DNA of 64,000 nt. Origin: DATJOJ01 sp035507035 (GTDB lineage: Bacteria > Acidobacteriota > Terriglobia > Terriglobales > Acidobacteriaceae). The position numbers and the translations under genes are program-made. The stretch lies in NCBI GenBank assembly GCA_035507035.1, contig DATJOJ010000053.1, positions 23,787-87,786 on the forward strand, in the 5' to 3' direction. Of the stretch, positions 8,782 to 15,602 are shown piece after piece (the stretch's first letter is position 1; the number at the start of each line of letters is the position of its first letter). The notes below the pieces were generated by a model that was not told the origin of the DNA, ran no database searches, and saw nothing but the letters and a program-made list of their open reading frames with translations.

Positions 8782-9462
8782 ATGGCGACAACGGTTCAAC
8801 CGCCGAAAATCGAAGAACGACGAAGGCCCAATCGGCCTAGCACCGATTCCGGCAACGGTGGCGGGCGGAACTCAGTTCCGGCCGAAGGAAATCTACGGGC
8901 CGTGAAAGAGCATGCCCCGCCGCCGGCCTCGACAGGAATCTGGGTAGGCTTGGCCGCCATAGGTATGACATTTCTGGCGCTGACCAGCGCCTTGGTGGTC
9001 CGTAAGGGCAGTGCACTCGACTGGCGGCATTTCACCTTGCCGTCGATTCTATATTTCAATACGCTCTTACTGCTGGCCAGTAGTGTGACCCTCGAAGTAG
9101 CGCGTCGACAGGTGGCTGGGTTCATGGGCGGATCGAGAGGCAAAGATGCCAATCCCGCTCGCTGGCTGTACGTCACCTTAGCGTTCGGGCTGATGTTCGT
9201 GGCTGGACAGTACATCGCCTGGCGACAACTCAGCGCCCAAGGACTTTATCTCGCCACGAATCCCAGCAGCTCGTTCTTCTATGTGCTTACCGCTGCTCAT
9301 GCCCTGCACGTGTTCGGCGGACTGGGTGGACTGATTCGTGTGATTCACAAACTCAAACAGTTGACGCTGCGACGAAGTACGCTAGACGCCACTTCGCGTT
9401 ACTGGCACTTCATGGACGTCTTGTGGATATACCTGCTGTGGTTGCTGTGGGCAAAGTTGTGA
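8782..9462 (+). CDS. coxC: Cytochrome c oxidase subunit III
   Basis: 226 residues. A charged Pro/Gly-rich cytoplasmic tail of about 48 residues is followed by five membrane segments of the COX3 fold, with the family signatures AAHALHVFGGLGGL and YWHFMDVLWIYLLWLLW near the end. Subunit III stabilises subunit I and helps proton uptake. The first two helices of longer subunit III proteins are absent, as in many bacterial five-helix forms. The next gene is a second COX3-fold protein, so this operon encodes two. Confidence 0.85.
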   Translation: MATTVQPPKIEERRRPNRPSTDSGNGGGRNSVPAEGNLRAVKEHAPPPASTGIWVGLAAIGMTFLALTSALVVRKGSALDWRHFTLPSILYFNTLLLLASSVTLEVARRQVAGFMGGSRGKDANPARWLYVTLAFGLMFVAGQYIAWRQLSAQGLYLATNPSSSFFYVLTAAHALHVFGGLGGLIRVIHKLKQLTLRRSTLDATSRYWHFMDVLWIYLLWLLWAKL

Positions 9463-9484
9463 AGTTCGATAACAGGAGCCAAAT

Positions 9485-10108
9485 GTGAGCCAAGCCGATG
9501 TAGCCATGGAAGGACACGCACCCGGGCTGACTGTAGGACTACCACCCTTCTCTGTGGCGGCGAAAAAGATGGCGATCTGGCTGTTCATTATCGCCGACGC
9601 CGCGACTTTCGCCGCCTGCCTGGTGGCTTATGGTTTTCTACGCAACGGCACTCCACAGTGGCCGCGACCGTTCCACAGCATCACCAACGTGGCGATCATG
9701 ACCTTCATTCTTCTCACCAGCAGCTTGACCATGCTCCTGGGAATACGGGCGGCTAAGGTCGGGGATAAGTCTTCAGCCTTTCTGTGGACGAACGTTACCG
9801 CGCTACTGGGTGTGGGTTTCGCGCTGCTTCATATCCGAGAGTGGATGGGGCTGATCGGCGAAGGCATGACGATGTTCCATAACCCTTGGGGCACCGGGCT
9901 GTTCGGAGCTGCATTCTTCAGCATCACCGGTTTACACCTCACACACGTCACCGGCGGCGTAATCGCACTGCTCGCGGTGGGCATCCGTTATAAGGGTGGC
10001 CGTTACAATGCCGACGACCTTGAGGTTGCCGGACTGTATTGGCACTTTGTCGATCTGGTATGGATGTTCGTCGTCCCATTCGTTTATTTGTTGAATCTGG
10101 CACGTTGA
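9485..10108 (+). CDS. Second subunit III-like (COX3-fold) protein
   Basis: 207 residues starting at GTG 9485, with AGGAG about eight bases upstream. Five membrane segments: KMAIWLFIIADAATFAACLVAY, then MTFILLTSSLTMLLGI, a middle span, GLHLTHVTGGVIALL, and WHFVDLVWMFVVPFVYLL. These match COX3 signatures (the F/L-x-x-x-E/D position before the channel and the WHFVDxVW motif). It lies 22 bp after coxC. Possible roles are a true second accessory subunit or the one that pairs with subunit I while the other assists assembly. Sequence similarity to coxC is low outside the signatures. Confidence 0.8.
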   Translation: MSQADVAMEGHAPGLTVGLPPFSVAAKKMAIWLFIIADAATFAACLVAYGFLRNGTPQWPRPFHSITNVAIMTFILLTSSLTMLLGIRAAKVGDKSSAFLWTNVTALLGVGFALLHIREWMGLIGEGMTMFHNPWGTGLFGAAFFSITGLHLTHVTGGVIALLAVGIRYKGGRYNADDLEVAGLYWHFVDLVWMFVVPFVYLLNLAR

Positions 10109-10129
10109 TATCCCAGACGGAGCGGAACC

Positions 10130-10492
10130 ATGACTGCTTTGCCTGATGTACAAAAGCACGAACCAGCGGCGAGGTATACCGATAGCGTTGGCAGGTATGT
10201 GGGCATCTACATCTGTCTTTTGGTTCTCGCCGCCCTGCAATTCGTGATTGCCTACACCAACGTAGACACCGAGCATATGTTCGCCCGCATGTTATTTGTG
10301 GCAATTGCGGAAGCTGGACTCGCCCTGCTATTTTTTATGCATCTTTGGGCGGAGAAGCGTGGCTTCCTGACATTCGTTTTGGTTTTCACCGGCTTTGTGC
10401 TGCTGGCCATGCAATACGGGTGGACCGACAGCAGCCGCATGGATGTTGGTGTCCCGTATTCGCAACCGAAGTCAGGAGTGGTATCGCAGTGA
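10130..10492 (+). CDS. coxD: Cytochrome c oxidase subunit IV-type protein
   Basis: 120 residues with three membrane segments (about 24-42, 50-71, 78-95), including the FARMLFVAIAEAGLALLFFMHLWAEKR-type core of the prokaryotic COX4 family, in which a helix ends in FFMHL. It is a small non-catalytic subunit that supports assembly of the CuB site. The position after the two subunit III genes is the standard one. Its stop overlaps the start of the next small gene by one base (TGATG). Confidence 0.85.
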   Translation: MTALPDVQKHEPAARYTDSVGRYVGIYICLLVLAALQFVIAYTNVDTEHMFARMLFVAIAEAGLALLFFMHLWAEKRGFLTFVLVFTGFVLLAMQYGWTDSSRMDVGVPYSQPKSGVVSQ

Positions 10493-10782
10493 TGAAACAG
10501 GCCGTGATGACTCGCTTTCGTTTGTGCCGGTGGGCGTTTTTTGGCTTGCTGGGGCTGGCTGCGTTGGCCATGCCCTTGGCAGCTTTCTCCCAGAACTGCG
10601 CCCTCTGTTATACTCAGGCGGCTTCAGCGGGCGCAAGGATGATTCAAGCTTTAAAGAGTGGAATTTTGATTCTGGTGATTCCTCCCACCCTGGCTTCCGT
10701 AGGAATGATTTTTGTCATGCGGCACAAAGATACTCAGGTGCGGCACAGCAGCGAAGCTGACGAATGGAGTCAAGACTGGTAA
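10492..10782 (+). CDS. Small membrane protein with CxxC motif, oxidase operon
   Basis: 96 residues. The N-terminal hydrophobic segment (residues about 14-32) ends in LAAFSQ, a plausible signal peptidase site. C-A-L-C-Y follows directly at the start of the mature part, and a second membrane span (SGILILVIPPTLASVGMIFVM) precedes a short polar tail. The CxxC at the outer face could bind copper or undergo thiol exchange. It overlaps coxD by one base and is one base from ctaB, so it is co-translated with the oxidase. An oxidase assembly or copper role is inferred from place and motif only. No family was named. Confidence 0.7.
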   Translation: MKQAVMTRFRLCRWAFFGLLGLAALAMPLAAFSQNCALCYTQAASAGARMIQALKSGILILVIPPTLASVGMIFVMRHKDTQVRHSSEADEWSQDW

Positions 10783-10783
10783 A

Positions 10784-11683
10784 ATGGCGACCACTCCTGT
10801 GATGGCAAATCAGATCTCCTTGCAGACGCTCACTGCCAAGCTGAAGGACTACTACATTCTCACCAAGCCAGAAGTGAATCTGCTGATTTTGATGACAACT
10901 TCAGCCGGGTACTATCTGGCGTCGCGTGGGCCTTTTCATTTTGCTGGATTAGTAAATACGTTGGTTGGCACGCTGCTCGTGGCCAGCGGCACGGCGACGC
11001 TCAATCAATGGAAGGAGCGGGTTTGGGATGGGCAGATGCGTCGAACATCGTCTCGGCCGTTGCCGGCGGGACGAGTGGCGCCGAGCGAAGCCTTGTGGTT
11101 CGGATTGCTTTTGAGCCTGGCCGGTGGTTTTTACCTCGCGATTGCCGTGAACGGCTTGGCCGCGCTGCTCGCGGTTTCGACCCTGCTTTCCTATCTTTTG
11201 ATCTACACTCCCTTGAAGCGCAGGACGCCGCTTTGCACCTTATTAGGCGCTGTTCCCGGTGCGATGCCCACGTTGATCGGATGGGCGGGAGCTTCAGCCC
11301 GTATCGATGCGCAAGCTTGGTTCCTATTTGCAGTTCTGTTCTTGTGGCAGTTCCCACATTTCCTGGCGATCGCGCTGATGTATCGGGAAGATTATGATCG
11401 TGCCGGTTACCGGATGCTGCCCCGCTTCGACCAGGATTCGCGTTTTACCCGTGCGGAAATCTTTGCCTTCACGGTTATCTTGATAGCGGTCACCCTCTGG
11501 CCGATGGCAGGACGCGGCGGTCTGGTGTATTTCGCAGCTATGTCTGTGGCTGGATTGTTTTTGCTCTATTACGTGCTGAAACTGGTCAGATCCGGATCAA
11601 AAATATTGGCCAGTCGCCTGGTTCATGCTTCTGTCATGTATTTGCCTGTAGTGCTCGCGACGTTGATGTTTTGGAAGCGTTGA
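10784..11683 (+). CDS. ctaB: Protoheme IX farnesyltransferase (heme O synthase)
   Basis: 299 residues, UbiA prenyltransferase fold with about nine membrane segments. It adds a farnesyl group to heme b to make heme O, the precursor of heme A. The first Asp-rich region is seen as NQWKERVWDGQMRRTSSRPL, the second as YTPLKRRTPLCTLLGAVPGAMPTLIGWAG, and the family hallmark WQFPHFLAIALMYREDYDRAG is intact. An ATG one base after the previous stop was chosen over an upstream in-frame start that would overlap that gene. No heme A synthase (ctaA) is in this operon, so it must be elsewhere or the enzyme uses heme O. Confidence 0.93.
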   Translation: MATTPVMANQISLQTLTAKLKDYYILTKPEVNLLILMTTSAGYYLASRGPFHFAGLVNTLVGTLLVASGTATLNQWKERVWDGQMRRTSSRPLPAGRVAPSEALWFGLLLSLAGGFYLAIAVNGLAALLAVSTLLSYLLIYTPLKRRTPLCTLLGAVPGAMPTLIGWAGASARIDAQAWFLFAVLFLWQFPHFLAIALMYREDYDRAGYRMLPRFDQDSRFTRAEIFAFTVILIAVTLWPMAGRGGLVYFAAMSVAGLFLLYYVLKLVRSGSKILASRLVHASVMYLPVVLATLMFWKR

Positions 11684-11761
11684 GACGCTGCAAAAGCTGA
11701 AGATCACCCTCCCCTGGTTTTCCTGAGCGGTCGAGGCGGCCGCATTCTAATGCTAACGTTT

Positions 11762-11776
11762 TTCCCATTTTGGGAA
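11762..11776 (+). terminator. Weak stem-loop after the oxidase operon
   Basis: TTCCCA and TGGGAA (six-base arms, three-base loop) lie 78 bp after ctaB, followed by GGTTTTG. The stem is short and the T-tract poor, so it may be a terminator or a protein-binding palindrome. Confidence 0.3.
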
Positions 11777-11907
11777 GGTTTTGCGAGCGGTTGCACATGC
11801 CGTATCGGCGGCGATGAAAATAGCTGTTCTGATTTCGGAACACAAAATGGATTTTCGGATCGAAATTCTTCCTTCGTCTCAATCCGGTGCTAGGAACGAA
11901 TCTAGTA

Positions 11908-11934
11908 ACGGAAGTGTCCGTAAGTTGCTATGAT
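11908..11934 (+). promoter_or_regulatory. Candidate promoter/operator of the XRE regulator gene
   Basis: A good -10 (TATGAT, 11929-11934) lies 31 bp before the start codon. The region where a -35 would be holds an inverted repeat ACGGA-agtg-TCCGT (11908-11921), with no clear TTGACA. This arrangement suits an autoregulated or activator-dependent promoter. Confidence 0.35.
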
Positions 11935-11965
11935 TGGGTAATTTTGTAGCGTTGGGAGATTGGCT

Positions 11966-12775
11966 ATGCCTCAAACCGGGCAGAACTTGCGCGGGCTGCG
12001 AGAGCAATTAGGTCTAACCATGCGCGACGTGGAGACCGCCAGCGAGCGCATCGCCGAGAAGCACAACAACGACGAGTTTCTCATCGTCCCCAGCCGGCTT
12101 TCCGATTTCGAAACAAAAGGCGTTGTGCCCAGCATCTATCGCCTCTATTCCTTAGCGGTGATTTACCGGCGGGACCTACGCGAGCTTTTGTGCTGGTACG
12201 GAATTGACTTAGATTGGGTTGCCACCGACCTAGAACTCGCTTCGCCCCCACGGTCGCATCTCTCACAAGCGCTGGCCAATCTCTCCAGTGTGCAAATGCC
12301 GGTTCGGCTGGATCCCAGCTTCGACCCTCGCCGCACGGCGAACTTTGGGCGTATGGTCGAAAAATGGGGTCTCGTGCCTATGTCTTATCTATCGCAGTTG
12401 TCGGCGTTTCAATTTACCTATGGTTACATCGGAAGCGAAGATTGGACTATGTATCCGATTATTCCACCGGGTAGTTTCGTGCAGGTTGATGAAGCGAAGA
12501 GTAAGGTCACCGAGGGACACTGGCGATCGGAATATGAACGTCCGATTTATTTTGTCGAAACCCGAGAAGGTCATACTTGCTGCTGGTGTTCGCTATCAGG
12601 GGAGAACATCATTCTGCAGCCACATCCGCTGTCTCCGGCGGCCGCGCGGGTTCTGCTTTATCCCCAGGAAGCCGAGGTCATAGGCCAAGTGGTGGGACTA
12701 GCGATCAAGATGGGCGACTGGCGTCCGATTTTCGAGCCCGCCGCAGACTCGAAAGTGCCTGAAGCACTGAACTGA
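11966..12775 (+). CDS. XRE-type HTH regulator with S24-like C-terminal domain
   Basis: 269 residues from the ATG at 11966 (GGGAG upstream). The N-terminal HTH (QNLRGLREQLGLTMRDVE...SRLSDFETKGVVPSIYRLYSLAVIY) is an XRE variant. The C-terminal 110 residues contain PIIPPGSFVQVDEAKS...YFVET...CCWCSLSGENIILQPH and VIGQVVGLAIKMG, which resembles the LexA/S24 beta fold. A clear Ser-Lys catalytic pair is not visible, so it is probably a sensor domain without self-cleavage. The three close cysteines (T-C-C-W-C) are notable and could bind metal or sense redox. The 3' end overlaps a convergent gene by about 70 bases. Confidence 0.75.
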   Translation: MPQTGQNLRGLREQLGLTMRDVETASERIAEKHNNDEFLIVPSRLSDFETKGVVPSIYRLYSLAVIYRRDLRELLCWYGIDLDWVATDLELASPPRSHLSQALANLSSVQMPVRLDPSFDPRRTANFGRMVEKWGLVPMSYLSQLSAFQFTYGYIGSEDWTMYPIIPPGSFVQVDEAKSKVTEGHWRSEYERPIYFVETREGHTCCWCSLSGENIILQPHPLSPAAARVLLYPQEAEVIGQVVGLAIKMGDWRPIFEPAADSKVPEALN

Positions 12776-13124
12776 AATGTCGGCTTGATCCCGGACCTGG
12801 GTCAGGCGGAAGCAGGCGATTCCATTTATCTCCCAGCCGGGCCAGATACTGTCCCTCCGGTTCGCACGCTTCTTGGCTGGATTGCTCGGCATCCACTTCC
12901 AGGTTTCGTAAGGGTGTTCTCAACACCTTTGAAAGTTCCGAGCGATGCGACTCCTGCAGAGCATTGGCTGCTCGTTCTTTTCCGTAAATTCGCGTCAGGC
13001 CCCAGTGCGAATATGCCCCGCCATCGTCGCGTAACTCCGCCAGATATTCCAGCCTGCGAAGCGACCCGGCAATGGCGCTGAGGGTCGTTTTCTGAACATC
13101 TTGAAGAGCTGACAACAACGTCAT
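12705..13124 (-). CDS. Conserved-looking small protein of unknown function
   Basis: 139 residues on the minus strand, convergent with and overlapping the end of the XRE regulator gene. The segment ALQDVQKTTLSAIAGSLRRLEYLAELRDD followed by YSHWGLTRIYG and SELSKVLRTPL has the regular helical character of a real protein and recalls a family seen in acidobacterial genomes next to regulators (recollection, not checked). The C-terminal 35 residues are low-complexity and may only be frame run-through over the neighbour. No Shine-Dalgarno is visible before the ATG; an AT-rich segment 30 bp upstream could be a -10. Confidence 0.5.
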   Translation of the reverse strand: MTLLSALQDVQKTTLSAIAGSLRRLEYLAELRDDGGAYSHWGLTRIYGKERAANALQESHRSELSKVLRTPLRNLEVDAEQSSQEACEPEGQYLARLGDKWNRLLPPDPGPGSSRHFSSVLQALSSLRRARKSDASRPS

Positions 13125-13227
13125 TTTTGTTTCGCTTTTGGAAACCGGAAATTATTTAACTGCTATGCAGCCAATAACTTAGCTTAGCACATGATCACGG
13201 CGACTTCCCCAAAAAAGGAGATTCGCC

Positions 13228-13392
13228 GTGAAAAAAAAACTAAGTTGGTTCGTCACTCTGTTGCTGTTGACCCTGTTTGCGCTGCCCCCCGCAATGCTCG
13301 CCGATGGCCCCACGAGCGACTGCACTACCAATCCGCAAGATTGTCCGCCTCCCCTTCCGCTGTCCCCCGTGCCGCATTTGCCGAGGAAGTAG
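13228..13392 (+). CDS. Short exported Pro/Cys-containing peptide
   Basis: 54 codons starting at GTG 13228. AAAAGGAG lies seven bases upstream, an excellent ribosome-binding site. The start (KKKLSWFVTLLLLTLFALPPAMLA) is a textbook signal peptide with cleavage after MLA. The mature peptide of about 29 residues has two Cys (C32 and C39) and a Pro-rich tail ending HLPRK. The strong RBS and signal peptide argue that it is real despite its size. Possible roles are a secreted signal, an envelope microprotein or a bacteriocin-like peptide; nothing in the sequence decides between them. Confidence 0.6.
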   Translation: MKKKLSWFVTLLLLTLFALPPAMLADGPTSDCTTNPQDCPPPLPLSPVPHLPRK

Positions 13393-13448
13393 CCGCAAAA
13401 TGCTATTGTGGGCTACCGTGCAAATAGATATAGTTTGGGCGGTAGTCC

Positions 13449-14225
13449 ATGCGTTTTCTGTACATTCTTTGGCACGCTCTTTGGATCGTTCACGTGGTTG
13501 TGGAAGCGATCCTTCTGGCGATTCTTGTCCGCCGCGACGTCAGGCGTCAATTCCCCATTTTCTTCCTCTACATCGCTTGGGATGTAGCACTAAATTCTTT
13601 GCTCGTCTTGCTCGATTATAGCGGTCTCAAATACGCCGGTTATTACTATCATGAGGTTTACCGCGTCGATACAACTGGAGACGCGATCCTCATTTTTTGC
13701 GTCCTCTATGAACTTTTCAGTCACCTCGTCGGCGATTATCCCGTCCTGAAAAATACGGGGAGTTCGCTCTACCGTCAAACGGTGCTCTTTTTCTTAGCAG
13801 TCGCATTGGTGCTAGCCTGGTACGCCCCGGCGTACTCGCCTGAAATGCTGATCCCGAACCTGGCAGTCCTCCAGCGCAGCGCCCGCCTTCTGCAGTGCGG
13901 TCTTCTGACTTTCCTCTTCATGTTTGCTCATTCTTTTGGTCTTTCGTTGAAAAGTCGGATGTTGGGTATCGCGCTCGGCCTTGGTATAACTGCGACGATC
14001 GGCTTTGTGCTGGCAGCGATCCGGGTACACCTAACTGCGGTGTTAGGCCCTACATTCCCAAAGGGGATTATGGAACTCATTCACCAAATGGGAGATTTGG
14101 CAGCAGTGGGCATTTGGATGGCCTATGCGCTGGCTCCGGAGTCCAGGCGCATCGATGTCTTCCCAACTTTGCCCGATGACAATCTGCAGGGCTGGAATAG
14201 CGCACTGCGGAGGTTGTTGCCATGA
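13449..14225 (+). CDS. Seven-span integral membrane protein of unknown function
   Basis: 258 residues with about seven hydrophobic segments (starting at residues 3, 38, 75, 109, 148, 170 and 208). Charged residues between spans (RRDVRRQ, YHEVYRVDTTGD) suggest a defined fold rather than a transporter of a well-known type. No signature was recognised. It overlaps the next gene by four bases (ATGA), so the two are translated together. The closeness of the secreted peptide gene upstream (57 bp) may mean a single transcription unit. Confidence 0.7.
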   Translation: MRFLYILWHALWIVHVVVEAILLAILVRRDVRRQFPIFFLYIAWDVALNSLLVLLDYSGLKYAGYYYHEVYRVDTTGDAILIFCVLYELFSHLVGDYPVLKNTGSSLYRQTVLFFLAVALVLAWYAPAYSPEMLIPNLAVLQRSARLLQCGLLTFLFMFAHSFGLSLKSRMLGIALGLGITATIGFVLAAIRVHLTAVLGPTFPKGIMELIHQMGDLAAVGIWMAYALAPESRRIDVFPTLPDDNLQGWNSALRRLLP

Positions 14226-14752
14226 TTGCTTCGGCCATCGTGGTCGTGCTCGTCCTGTTGCTACTCGGCATCTCGTTTGTGTTGACTCGGACCAGCGTCC
14301 TTTCGCGCAACGGCGGGAAGCAAACCGACCAGCAGTTGCATCCCGTCGACGTCGAGGCCTTTCGGAATCTGATCGATCCGCAGGAAGAGGAATACTTGCG
14401 TGCAAGGCTGAAGCCCTCCGAATTTCGGCGCATTCAGCGTCAGCGCTTGGCCGCTGCCGTGGAATACATTCATGGAGCATCCCGGAATGCGGGAATTCTA
14501 CTGCATATGGCCGATGCGGCCCGCCAGAGCACGGATCCCGCGGTCGTGCAATCAGCAGAGATCCTCATTGAGCAAGCCACCCAGCTTCGCCTCTATGCTT
14601 ACCAAGCCGTTCCCCGTCTCTACTTTGCCATGGCCTTCCCGAGTTGGAAAGTTTCACCCGTTCGCGTGGCGGAAGGCTACGAAGAAATGACGCGTCAGGT
14701 CGTCTCCCTGCGGACACATTATCCTATGAGCGAAGTGTCGTCGGCACTCTAA
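14222..14752 (+). CDS. Membrane-anchored helical protein of unknown function
   Basis: 176 residues. A single N-terminal membrane segment (residues 3-23) is followed by a mostly helical cytoplasmic or periplasmic domain rich in Arg, Glu and Ala (DPQEEEYLRARLKPSEFRRIQRQRL). It is coupled to the seven-span protein by an ATGA overlap, which suggests a complex of the two. A perfect GC-rich hairpin ends the unit 10 bp later. Confidence 0.7.
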   Translation: MIASAIVVVLVLLLLGISFVLTRTSVLSRNGGKQTDQQLHPVDVEAFRNLIDPQEEEYLRARLKPSEFRRIQRQRLAAAVEYIHGASRNAGILLHMADAARQSTDPAVVQSAEILIEQATQLRLYAYQAVPRLYFAMAFPSWKVSPVRVAEGYEEMTRQVVSLRTHYPMSEVSSAL

Positions 14753-14762
14753 GCAATTCAAA

Positions 14763-14780
14763 GGGCCGCACGTGCGGCCC
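14763..14780. terminator. Perfect GC-rich hairpin between convergent genes
   Basis: GGGCCGCACGTGCGGCCC is an 18-bp perfect palindrome between the ends of the 14222-14752 gene (plus) and dps (minus). It lacks a long T-run on either side, so it may act as a bidirectional terminator or an mRNA 3'-end stabiliser. Confidence 0.55.
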
Positions 14781-14808
14781 CTCGCAACCCACATTCTCTT
14801 GAGCTGAA

Positions 14809-15429
14809 TTAAGCCGCCGCCATCGACGGTTGAGCGGCCTCCGTCAGCGGCATGTTGACCAGATGTTCGCTGAGGAACCACACCTGCAGTTCGTTCGTGC
14901 GAAGCACATCGCTGACCACCAGATCGTTGGTGCCATCGTCGCCAAGCTTATCGGCGCGTTTCGCCAACTCGCGGCATTGCCGAATGATGATCTGATGCGC
15001 GTCCAGCAACCGGGACAATTGGACCGGAACCTCTTCTCGGCCCTTGGGCGGACGTCCAATTTTTGTAGTCTCCGCAACATCGTGAGCCATCGCGATCGAT
15101 AAGCCGCCGAGCAATTGAATGCGCTCAGCGATCCCATCTACCAGCTCCACTTGCTCGCCGAAGTGCTTATCGAAAAGCAAATGAAGTTGATAGAAAGTCG
15201 GCCCGGCGACTTGCCAGTGAGACTTCTTGTACAGATCGCGAAGCGTCATGGTGTCGGCGAGCAACTGATTCAATTGCTCGGTCATTTCCAGGCGCACCGG
15301 CTCTTCTAATTCCAACGGAAGCGCGTGCGTTACGGTCCCGTATTGTTGAATTTCGCGTGCCCGCTGATGGATTCGCGGCTGTGCATTAAGAGTCGTTCGA
15401 TTCTGATTTGCAGCTGTTTTCTTTGGCAT
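14809..15429 (-). CDS. dps: Dps-family DNA-protection ferritin
   Basis: 206 residues. Dps forms 12-subunit cages that oxidise and store Fe(II) and shield DNA from peroxide. The ferroxidase site is complete with exact family spacing: H71, H83, D87, D98 and E102. An N-terminal extension of about 40 residues rich in Lys, Arg and Gln is longer than in E. coli Dps and may bind DNA. AAAGGAGA precedes the ATG. It is divergent from the pyruvate dehydrogenase operon across 173 bp. Iron handling next to a Cyc2-like system is suggestive, but Dps is common and no link is shown. Confidence 0.93.
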   Translation of the reverse strand: MPKKTAANQNRTTLNAQPRIHQRAREIQQYGTVTHALPLELEEPVRLEMTEQLNQLLADTMTLRDLYKKSHWQVAGPTFYQLHLLFDKHFGEQVELVDGIAERIQLLGGLSIAMAHDVAETTKIGRPPKGREEVPVQLSRLLDAHQIIIRQCRELAKRADKLGDDGTNDLVVSDVLRTNELQVWFLSEHLVNMPLTEAAQPSMAAA

Positions 15430-15602
15430 GGGTATCTCCTTTAGAGCTTGCGCGACTGACTAGTCCGGCTATTGAGGCGGCTGATTCAGACATCTTACGT
15501 CGGTCTAGCCTGCGTTGGATGATTTCTTGTGGCCGCAGGATTCCTCAGACGCGAGAGTAATCGACAAATCAGCGTTCGCGCCTTCTTCCACAGCAAAAAT
15601 CG

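Noticed and set aside
14261..14571. Several open frames on both strands inside 14222-14752
   Set aside because: They are shadows of the coupled membrane-anchored protein gene, which has the overlap and hydrophobic start expected of a real gene.
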